The notes beneath the pieces are model-generated. The model saw only the letters and a list, made by a program, of their open reading frames with translations, did not search any database and was not told the DNA's origin. A stretch of DNA of 64,000 bases from Wenjunlia tyrosinilytica (lineage in GTDB: Bacteria; Actinomycetota; Actinomycetes; Streptomycetales; Streptomycetaceae). This document shows positions 58,910 to 64,000 of the stretch, piece after piece. How positions within the stretch are numbered: position 1 is the first letter of the stretch; each line of letters begins with the position of its first letter. Position numbers and translations under genes: made by a program. The DNA lies in assembly GCF_014646055.1 (NCBI RefSeq), contig NZ_BMMS01000036.1, forward strand, positions 1 through 64,000. The letters run 5' to 3'.

Positions 58910-58966
58910 GCGAGGTGGTGAGCCTCGCGATGACTAAACAGTAGCCATTTGATGCGCATGCGTCAA
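58910..58966 (-). promoter_or_regulatory. Promoter and NYCACCA leader hairpin before 58883
   Basis: Minus strand: TTGACG (58966-58961), 17 bp, TACTGT (58943-58938), then GCGAGG-CTCACCA-CCTCGC (58928-58910). Confidence 0.82.
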
Positions 58967-59364
58967 CTCAATCGGGGCCCGGCGGCCGGCATCCGGGCCC
59001 CTGTACCGAGCGCTTCGAGGCCTGTGCGTCTTGGGGGAGGGCGGCGTGGGGTGGCGTGGTCCCGCGCCGCGGCGCGGGACCACGGGGATCAGGTGCGGTC
59101 CGGGCCGCAGCCGGGGCAGATGAGCACCTCGTCGCTCGGCCGGGTCCCGCCGCCGATGCGGGTGCACGCCTCCGGGCGGGTTGGCTGCCCGAGCCACGGT
59201 GCGGCGGACGGGAGCGACGAACTCCCGTTGCGGCCCGGCCGCCTCCGGCTGTCAGGAGCATTGCAAAGTGTGCCGCGGGGGCCACAGAAGGCTCTCTGAG
59301 CCCCTGAGAGAGTCGAGGGTAGGGGGAAGTAGCCAAGGGCCCGTTCAGGCCGCCAGAGGGGCGC
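58967..59364. other. Gap with a 30-bp palindrome and a possible zinc-knuckle remnant
   Basis: A perfect 30-bp palindrome lies at 59055-59084. On the minus strand, a frame without any usable start codon (about 59300 to a stop near 59098) ends EACTRIGGGTRPSDEVLICPGCG, which looks like part of a zinc-binding protein. It may be a gene remnant. Confidence 0.4.
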
Positions 59365-60465
59365 TCAGACGGCTTCTCGGGCCTGTTGCGTTGCGCACTC
59401 TGGGCACAAGGTCGAATCGACGGGCATGGGACGGCCGCACAAACCGTAGTTTCCTGGACATTCCGGGTACCTCGCGACGGTGAGCGCCGCGGGTGCGGAG
59501 TTGCGTTGTCGTGGTACCGCGGCGGCAGTTGACGGCGCGTCGGTGGCTCTTCTTCGGTCGGCGCGGCGTTCCTCGCAGCGCGGGCAGGCTGCGCCGGTGT
59601 CGATGTTGTGCCCGTCCTCGCACCGGGGGTCGGGGCATTCGCCGGGGCGGACCAGGGCGACGGCGACGCCCACCGGGCGGGTGATCTGTCCGGCGTGGAA
59701 GCGCGCGGCGTGGCCGTGGTGGTTCCAGCGGCGTTCGATGCGGGCTGCCAGCTGGTCGGGGGTGCGGCCCTGCTCGAGGGCGGCGGTGACGGCGTCGGTC
59801 AGGCTCGCGGGCAGCCGGTCCGGGAGGGTGCGGCGCAGCTGCGGGGGCAGGGCGGTGACGACCCAGCGCACGGAGCGCGGGCGGGTGGTGGTGCGGGGTG
59901 GAGGGTGCGGGGGTTCGGGCGCGGCGCAGCCGCTTCGGGCGCGCGCGCTGGGTACCGCAGGTGGCCTGCGGCCGTCGGGGGCGCTGCGCGCCGCAGGCGC
60001 GCTCGTGTTCTGTTCGTTGGTGTTCTTGGGGTTGTTGTTCTTCTTATGCAGGCGATTATCCACCGGTGGTTTATCCACCGGTGGATAATCGCCCTCTGGT
60101 TCCGACCTGGGGTTTTGTGGTTCTGGGAGGGTTTCGGGGTCGGTTTCGGGCTGGTCGGTGATGAAGTAGGTGGATGTACCAAGTGTTCCGTCGGGGCGGC
60201 GTTCGCGTTCGCGGGTGAGGTAGCCGTAGCGCTCGAGTTCGCGCAGGGCTGTCTTGACGGCTGAGACGCCGTCGGTGGAGGCGGCGGCGATGGTGTCGGG
60301 TGTGATGCCGTAGCCGTCGCGGTGGGTGCTGATGAGTCCGAAGACGCCTTTGGCCTTGAAGGACAGGCGTGGGTCGCGGAAGAGCGCGTTTCTGATCTGG
60401 GTGAAGCGGTCGGCGGCCATGTTGCCGCGACGGACACGCCCCCATCGGTCCGTCTCGTCGGTCAC
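59365..60465 (-). CDS. Winged-helix replication-initiator-like protein (366 aa)
   Basis: The GTG at 60465 gives the conserved Streptomyces opening TDETDRWGRVRRGNMAADRF, then a winged helix (ALFRDPRLSFKAKGVFGLIS; VSAVKTALRELERYGYLTRE; TSTYFITDQP) to about residue 105. A disordered linker, a second helical domain (about 190-250) and two zinc-knuckle clusters at the end (CPDPRCEDG...CPRC and CPGNYGLCG...CPEC) follow. The family is common on Streptomyces plasmids and phages as a helix-turn-helix or replication-initiator-like protein. DnaA-box-like repeats lie inside the gene, which favours a replication role. Confidence 0.72.
   Translation of the reverse strand: MTDETDRWGRVRRGNMAADRFTQIRNALFRDPRLSFKAKGVFGLISTHRDGYGITPDTIAAASTDGVSAVKTALRELERYGYLTRERERRPDGTLGTSTYFITDQPETDPETLPEPQNPRSEPEGDYPPVDKPPVDNRLHKKNNNPKNTNEQNTSAPAARSAPDGRRPPAVPSARARSGCAAPEPPHPPPRTTTRPRSVRWVVTALPPQLRRTLPDRLPASLTDAVTAALEQGRTPDQLAARIERRWNHHGHAARFHAGQITRPVGVAVALVRPGECPDPRCEDGHNIDTGAACPRCEERRADRRRATDAPSTAAAVPRQRNSAPAALTVARYPECPGNYGLCGRPMPVDSTLCPECATQQAREAV
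60052..60092. repeat. Inverted repeat with DnaA-box-like sequences
   Basis: Perfect 18-bp arms (60052-60069 / 60075-60092) separated by 5 bases, each containing CCACCGGTGG and TTATCCAC-type 9-mers (three such motifs in 35 bp). It lies in the linker-coding part of the 59365-60465 gene (encoding PPVDKPPVDN). Streptomyces linear plasmids can carry origin iterons inside a rep gene. Confidence 0.65.
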
Positions 60466-60807
60466 GGGTTGTTGGCTCCCGTGGCCGGCTGTGCTGTGGT
60501 GGGTTTTGGTGCTGGGGTGCGCTGGTGGTTGCGCAGGGGGTTGCGTACGCTCATGTCTGAGCTTCCTCCTGACTTCTGCTGTTGGAGAGCTCTTGGCGCC
60601 GGGGGGCAACCCGGCGTCTCAGGCCCCGCCCCCGTGGTGGGGCCTGCTTGTTGTTTGTGGATGCCATCGTGCCTCATGGCGTGTGGGTGGTGTTCATGTG
60701 GTGTGTGTTCATGTCGTGTGTGATCGGCGGTTGTTGTGTTGGGGTCTGGTCGGCTCGCTGCGCTGCGGCGCCCCCCTCTTCCTGGTGTGCCGGTCGGTGG
60801 GGGTGCG
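60466..60807. other. Non-coding gap upstream of the replication-like gene
   Basis: No supported gene. A GC hairpin CAGGCCCC/GGGGCCTG (about 60624-60650) is present, and a GTGT/CATG-rich tract (about 60675-60745) that probably holds the promoter of the 60465 gene. Confidence 0.45.
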
Positions 60808-60844
60808 CGAAGGGCGCCGCGCAGTTGCTCCGCGGCGCCCTTCG
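60808..60844. terminator. Hairpin terminator
   Basis: A perfect 14-bp stem (60808-60821 / 60831-60844), 9-base loop, 13 bases after the stop of the minus-strand gene ending at 60857. Confidence 0.8.
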
Positions 60845-60856
60845 AGTTGGTGGGGG

Positions 60857-61135
60857 TCAGTCGGTGTATTCGATGCCGGTGCTGATGCGGCCGTAGGTGG
60901 GGGTGTAGACCGCGGTGAGCGGGAAGGTGATGGCGATCGGGGTGTCGCCGAGGATGAGGATGTCGGGGGTGCCGACCAGCACGGTGCCGGTGTCGGTGCG
61001 GATGACGGTGTACCCGTTGCGCTCGTGCTCCTTGATGGCGGTCAGGGCGGCTTCGGCGGCCAGGGGGGTGGTTCCGTCGGCGTCGGTGCGGGTGAAGCCG
61101 GTGACTTCCTGGAAGACGGTGCGGATCTCGCGCAT
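60857..61135 (-). CDS. Small hypothetical protein (92 aa)
   Basis: Helix (AAEAALTAIKEHERNGYTVI) then strands (RTDTGTVLVGTPDILILGDTPIAITFPLTAVYTP). Compact alpha/beta protein with no motif I know. Start at 61135 (MREIRTV), after AAGGAGC. A leader with TTGACG (61244-61239), TACTTT (61221-61216) and a 7-bp-stem NYCACCA hairpin precedes it. Confidence 0.7.
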   Translation of the reverse strand: MREIRTVFQEVTGFTRTDADGTTPLAAEAALTAIKEHERNGYTVIRTDTGTVLVGTPDILILGDTPIAITFPLTAVYTPTYGRISTGIEYTD

Positions 61136-61158
61136 CGGGTGCTCCTTGCGGTGTTGGT

Positions 61159-61244
61159 GCCGGGGTGGTGGGCCCCGGCTGCTCACGGTTGGCGTTCCCG
61201 CTTGCTGACGACTTAAAAGTAACAGACTCGGAGTGTGGCGTCAA
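61159..61244 (-). promoter_or_regulatory. Promoter and NYCACCA leader hairpin before 61135
   Basis: Minus strand: TTGACG (61244-61239), 17 bp, TACTTT (61221-61216), then GCCGGGG-CCCACCA-CCCCGGC (61179-61159). Confidence 0.8.
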
Positions 61245-61264
61245 CTCTCCCGCCCACCCTTGCC

Positions 61265-61307
61265 CCCTCCCCCAGGAGCCCCTGAACCGGGGGCGGTTGG
61301 GGGAGGG
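61265..61307. repeat. CCCTCCCCC...GGGGGAGGG element
   Basis: Arms 61265-61273 and 61299-61307. One of at least four similar extragenic elements (also 55695-55738, 62141-62179, 62617-62659); probably a terminator-type repeat. Confidence 0.6.
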
Positions 61308-61367
61308 TTTCGCCGGCGGCTGGAGGAGGGGGGAGGGGGCCGGTGCGCGGCCCCCTCCGTGCGGGTG

Positions 61368-61706
61368 TCATGCCTTCAGTGCGTTGATGACGCGCTGTAC
61401 GCGGCCGGGGCGGCGGGGGGACGGCGGCGGTGTCTCCAGTGCCGTGATGCGGGCTCGTGCGTGCCCCAGGATCGCCAGGTGCGCGGCGCGCGTGCGGCGG
61501 GGGGCTCGCGGTATCAGGGCGGCGTAGGCGTTGGCGGCCGCCCTGCTCAGGTCGGGGGACGGTGAGGTCATCGCGGTGCGCAGGGTGTCCCTCATCAGGG
61601 TGCGCAGTGTGTGCCTGACACGGCGTCGCTTGTTGACGACGAGGCCGAGGAACATGATCAGCATGGGGAGCGTGCCGCCGAGCAGTGCGGTGGTGATGCG
61701 GTCCAT
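61368..61706 (-). CDS. Small protein with N-terminal membrane helix and basic body (112 aa)
   Basis: One transmembrane helix (about residues 5-24) is followed by an Arg-rich helical body (NKRRRVRHTLRTLMRDTLRTAM, APRRTRAAHLAILGHARARITALE). It lies 15 bases downstream of the 61722 gene and is probably translated from the same mRNA. No family recognised. Confidence 0.68.
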   Translation of the reverse strand: MDRITTALLGGTLPMLIMFLGLVVNKRRRVRHTLRTLMRDTLRTAMTSPSPDLSRAAANAYAALIPRAPRRTRAAHLAILGHARARITALETPPPSPRRPGRVQRVINALKA

Positions 61707-61721
61707 GGTGGGTCTCCTGCC

Positions 61722-62036
61722 TTACTGGTCGGTGGTCCGGTCGGTGGTGGTGGGCAGGCTGTGGCGTGCCAGCCTGCGCTGGTCGCGGGTGGCGCTGGTC
61801 GCGTTGGTGGCGAGCATGTCCAGTAGGTCGGTTCCGGCGGCGTGTGCGTGTGCGTCGCCGTCGGCGTGGACCAGGTCCAGCGCCAGCAGGTAGTCGGCGT
61901 TCCATTCGGCGGCGCGGCCTGCCGGGTCGGTGAGGAAGTCCCAGGCCATCAGTGCGCCGGTGACGGCGTAGATGACGGCGAGGATGACGGCTAGGGGCAG
62001 GGAGATGGTCCCCGGTGGGATGGCGCCCGGCGGCAT
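61722..62036 (-). CDS. Small membrane protein (104 aa)
   Basis: One transmembrane helix (about residues 10-30; ISLPLAVILAVIYAVTGALMAW) then a helical soluble part (AAEWNADYLLALDLVHADGDAHAHAAGTDLLDMLA) with several His and Asp residues. Start at 62036, preceded by AAAGGACG and a NYCACCA leader hairpin. First gene of a pair with 61368-61706. Function unknown. Confidence 0.68.
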   Translation of the reverse strand: MPPGAIPPGTISLPLAVILAVIYAVTGALMAWDFLTDPAGRAAEWNADYLLALDLVHADGDAHAHAAGTDLLDMLATNATSATRDQRRLARHSLPTTTDRTTDQ

Positions 62037-62058
62037 GTGTCCGTCCTTTGGTGAGGAC

Positions 62059-62095
62059 GCGGGTGGTGAGCCCGCCAACTGTTTGTAAAAGCATA
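62059..62095 (-). promoter_or_regulatory. -10 box and NYCACCA leader hairpin before 62036
   Basis: Minus strand: TATGCT (62095-62090), then GCGGG-CTCACCA-CCCGC (62075-62059). Confidence 0.75.
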
Positions 62096-62140
62096 CCCGG
62101 TGGCCCCGCCCGGTGGCCCCGCCCCGACCGGCCTCGCGGC

Positions 62141-62179
62141 ACCCTCCCCCAAGCGCCCCGGGGGCGGTCGGGGGAGGGT
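62141..62179. repeat. CCCTCCCCC...GGGGGAGGG element
   Basis: Arms ACCCTCCCCC (62141-62150) and GGGGGAGGGT (62170-62179), with an inner GCCCC/GGGGC stem, between divergent promoters. Confidence 0.65.
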
Positions 62180-62224
62180 GGACCGAGGGGGTGGCGGGGG
62201 TGGTTCGTGTGCGGGCGAATTTGC

Positions 62225-62262
62225 TAAAGTAAACACATCAGGTCGAAGGGGCTCACCACCCC
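62225..62262 (+). promoter_or_regulatory. -10 box and NYCACCA leader hairpin before 62296
   Basis: TAAAGT (62225-62230), then GGGG-CTCACCA-CCCC (62248-62262), 33 bases before the ATG. Confidence 0.75.
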
Positions 62263-62295
62263 GGAGGCATTCACCAATGCAAACGGAGGTTTGCC

Positions 62296-62553
62296 ATGGG
62301 CATCGCAGAACGGATCGCCAAGGCCGGTGGCCGCGCCGCCGCGCGGAAGATCATCGATGGGCTCGAGAAGAAGCTCGGCGAGGCACGCGCCAACGTCAAC
62401 AACTGGGGCGAGCTGCAGAAGGAGCGCGCGTTGGCGCGGGACAGCAAGGGCGTCGGGCAGTGCGCCCGCCAGCTCCACAAGTGGGGCAAGGAGGTCAAGA
62501 AGCTCGAGGCCGAGATCAAGCTGGCGAACAAGGCGCTGGACAAGCTGAGCTAG
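62296..62553 (+). CDS. Small coiled-coil protein (85 aa)
   Basis: All-helical, with heptad-like Leu/Ile/Ala spacing and balanced Lys/Glu (IIDGLEKKLGEARANVNNWG, LHKWGKEVKKLEAEIKLANKALDKL). Likely an oligomerising antiparallel coiled coil. ACGGAGG lies 6 bases before the ATG. No family recognised. Confidence 0.72.
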   Translation: MGIAERIAKAGGRAAARKIIDGLEKKLGEARANVNNWGELQKERALARDSKGVGQCARQLHKWGKEVKKLEAEIKLANKALDKLS

Positions 62554-62616
62554 CGCGTGCGGGAGGGGGCAGGCCCTGCCCCCTCCCGCGACCAGTCCCC
62601 CGGCAGCCGGCCGGAA

Positions 62617-62659
62617 CCCTCCCCCGGGAGGCCCCGCCGCCGTGGCGCTCGGGGGAGGG
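62617..62659. repeat. CCCTCCCCC...GGGGGAGGG element
   Basis: Arms 62617-62625 and 62651-62659, downstream of the 62296 gene. Confidence 0.6.
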
Positions 62660-62706
62660 GTGGGGCGGCGGTGAGCGGCCGGGCGGATGCTGCGCCCTGG
62701 GGCGTG

Positions 62707-62747
62707 CGTGTGGGGGTCGCACACGCAGCCTGTGCGACCCCCACACG
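62707..62747. terminator. Hairpin terminator
   Basis: A perfect 17-bp stem (62707-62723 / 62731-62747), 7-base loop, between convergent genes ending at 62553 and 62767. Confidence 0.83.
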
Positions 62748-62766
62748 GGTGATTCAGCGCCGGTGA

Positions 62767-63117
62767 CTACTCGTCACTGCCGTCGGCGTCCCTGACCTCG
62801 ATGACCCCGTTGCCGTGGTGCACCAGGTCGAACCCGTTCTTGTTCAGGAACTTCATCTGCTTCAGCATCTCGCCCTTGGCCTCTTCCCGCTGGATCCTGA
62901 CCCGGTTCGATCCGGGGCCGCTCAAAGAACCGTCAATGGTCATCTCCACCAGGGTGATGTAAACCGACTGCGCGCGGTGCATCTTGTCGAGTGCCTTCCG
63001 GATGTCGCGAGCCTTCTTCTCCGACGCGATGAACTTGACCGTCTTCACCGTCGCCTTGCCGATGGCCTTGCTCGTTCCCACGGTCATCTTGACGCTGATC
63101 TCTACACCCTTGCCCAT
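62767..63117 (-). CDS. Small basic protein (116 aa)
   Basis: Lys-rich alpha/beta protein: EISVKMTVGTSKAIGKATVKTVKFIASEKK, then a helix KARDIRKALDKMHRAQSVYITLVEMTIDG and a C-terminal part REEAKGEMLKQMKFLNKNGFDLVHHGNGVIEVRDADG. No family recognised; RNA or DNA binding is possible from charge. AAGGAGG precedes the ATG; leader hairpin at 63143-63157. Confidence 0.7.
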   Translation of the reverse strand: MGKGVEISVKMTVGTSKAIGKATVKTVKFIASEKKARDIRKALDKMHRAQSVYITLVEMTIDGSLSGPGSNRVRIQREEAKGEMLKQMKFLNKNGFDLVHHGNGVIEVRDADGSDE

Positions 63118-63142
63118 GGCATTTCCTCCTTGGTTTCTTCCC

Positions 63143-63157
63143 GGGGTGGTGATCCCC
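63143..63157 (-). promoter_or_regulatory. NYCACCA leader hairpin before 63117
   Basis: Minus strand: GGGG-ATCACCA-CCCC. A TTGACG -35 candidate lies near 63193-63188. Confidence 0.72.
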
Positions 63158-63338
63158 TGTCCGGTTGGACAATTGGAACATTACTCGGCGTCAATTCGTC
63201 GGCGCTATCGAATGTGGTCCCCGTCACCGAATTCCGGGCCTCTGTACCGGTCAAGACGCCTTCTGGATCGGTACAGCCTCCGGAAAGCCTTCCGCCCCGC
63301 TCCGCTGTGCGGGTAGCTTTCATGGGGGCAAAAGACGG

Positions 63339-63357
63339 CGGGGCTTCACCAGCCCCG
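63339..63357 (+). promoter_or_regulatory. NYCACCA leader hairpin before 63381
   Basis: CGGGGC-TTCACCA-GCCCCG, 23 bases before the ATG. Its innermost C-G pair is absent from other copies, an example of stem variation with pairing kept. Confidence 0.78.
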
Positions 63358-63380
63358 GACCAACCGGATCGGGAGATCTC

Positions 63381-63776
63381 ATGGCACGTGAAATCGGCCC
63401 CGTGGACACCATCAGGCTGCAAAGCGGCATCTACAGGCGGGGCGGCAGGCAAATGGAGTGGGACAAGGTCTACGCCGAGGTGTACGACTGGACGCAGAAA
63501 AGCGGGCTGGTCTTCAGTATCAGCGGAACCGGGCCCTACCGGGTCAAGTACGACGGCAGGACGGTGGCCGAGTACCGGCAGGAGGTGGTTACCGCGTCGG
63601 CGGTGCACACCATGCCGGTGCACTGCCCGAAGAATGCCGGTCCGCAGAGCATCGCCATTGTCTTCGGCGCTCACGATCGCAGCACCGGGGGAACGGTTGC
63701 CTACGTGCGCATCAGGGATGAACTCATGTCCTGGAAGGGCAAGGGGGAGAGGTGTCGGTCGGCAAAGGTGATGTGA
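63381..63776 (+). CDS. Hypothetical beta-rich protein (131 aa)
   Basis: Predicted mostly beta: AEVYDWTQKSGLVFSISGTGPYRVKYDGRTVAEYRQEVVT, SIAIVFGAHDRSTGGTVAYVRIRDEL. Soluble, no motif known. GGGAGA lies 6 bases before the ATG. The stop overlaps the next start (GTGA), so a downstream partner is co-translated. Confidence 0.7.
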   Translation: MAREIGPVDTIRLQSGIYRRGGRQMEWDKVYAEVYDWTQKSGLVFSISGTGPYRVKYDGRTVAEYRQEVVTASAVHTMPVHCPKNAGPQSIAIVFGAHDRSTGGTVAYVRIRDELMSWKGKGERCRSAKVM

Positions 63777-64000
63777 TCACGGTGAAAGTCGCCGGAAAGG
63801 TGAAGGTCACTTACACGCCGGTGACGGAAAAGCGTTTCCCGACCAAGTCGAAGATCCCGTATCTGAGGTTTCAGGGTCGATCCCGGTTGGCTCTCCCGCC
63901 CCCGAGCAGGAGAGGCCGGCTCCCATGGGACGGCATCGCCCCCACCCCGATCGCACCCTCCCCGAAGCGCCCCTGTGGCGGGTGGGCCGGGGATGGGGTG
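63773..64000 (+). CDS. Possible small gene, cut by the window edge
   Basis: A GTG at 63773 overlaps the previous stop. The first 45 codons read MITVKVAGKVKVTYTPVTEK..., a credible basic beta-rich protein. Beyond about codon 50 the frame runs into a CCCTCCCC-type element and loses coding character, so the true end or a frameshift cannot be judged. Confidence 0.35.
   Translation, partial: MITVKVAGKVKVTYTPVTEKRFPTKSKIPYLRFQGRSRLALPPPSRRGRLPWDGIAPTPIAPSPKRPCGGWAGDGV

Noticed and set aside
59098-59300. Zinc-knuckle-like protein on the minus strand (ends LICPGCGPDRT)
   Set aside because: No ATG, GTG or TTG start exists in that frame before an upstream stop, so it is listed only as a possible remnant inside the gap.
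60462-61244. Minus-strand frame of 260 codons upstream of the replication-like gene
   Set aside because: It is Arg/His/Pro-rich and overlaps the 60857-61135 gene, a terminator and a leader hairpin.
1-64000. tRNA or rRNA genes
   Set aside because: I saw no conserved tRNA T-arm (GGTTCGANTCC) or rRNA sequences; this was a visual check, and tRNAscan-SE would be decisive.

Overview
ORGANISM AND REPLICON. The DNA is GC-rich with actinobacterial codon use. Bases 1-159 are a run of short palindromes with 3-base loops, starting with the CCCGCGGAGCGGGT palindrome typical of Streptomyces telomeres. No core chromosomal genes are visible. The rest is partition, conjugation and small accessory genes. I read the window as the first 64 kb from one end of a Streptomyces linear plasmid; the replicon continues past base 64000.

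LAYOUT. 0-4 kb: telomere, a gene-poor stretch and a decayed Tn5053/Mu-like transposition module (truncated DD35E transposase, AAA ATPase, frameshifted third gene) ending at a perfect 24-bp inverted repeat. 4-8.4 kb: a small membrane-protein/regulator operon with its own operators, a secreted tripeptidyl-aminopeptidase-like hydrolase, and two RepL-like winged-helix genes. 8.4-13.6 kb: an inverted-repeat-rich region, then two ParAB systems that converge. 14.5-18.6 kb: a complete type IV-B CRISPR-Cas effector operon (csf1, cas11, csf2, csf3) with its characteristic cysH-like gene, and no array, cas6, adaptation genes or dinG. A 13-bp palindrome, ATTACGSCGTAAT, occurs seven times between 11.2 and 17.6 kb, around the par genes and the CRISPR locus. 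18.6-52.4 kb: a conjugation region with a wall-degrading enzyme, MinD-like ATPase, FtsK-like ATPase, VirB6-, VirB8-, VirB4-, TcpE-, TcpC- and VirD4-like proteins, lipoproteins and many small unknowns. A palindromic box close to GTGTATAGACAC stands before almost every transcription unit here, suggesting one plasmid-wide regulator. The VirD4-like protein has an intein in its Walker A motif.

52.4-64 kb: after a 1.1-kb G-rich non-coding stretch the organisation changes. Short monocistronic genes have strong terminators, TTGACN/TAnnnT promoters and a recurrent 5' leader hairpin whose stem varies with compensating changes around a fixed NYCACCA heptaloop. This part holds an asparagine-synthetase-like macrolactam cyclase with a 52-residue candidate precursor peptide, and a replication-initiator-like winged-helix protein with DnaA-box-like repeats inside its gene.

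HOW IT FITS TOGETHER. The par systems keep the plasmid, the T4SS-like region moves it, and the array-less type IV-B system probably serves competition between plasmids or another RNA-guided role. Two non-overlapping regulatory signatures (GTGTATAGACAC boxes to the left, leader hairpins to the right) suggest two modules of different origin.
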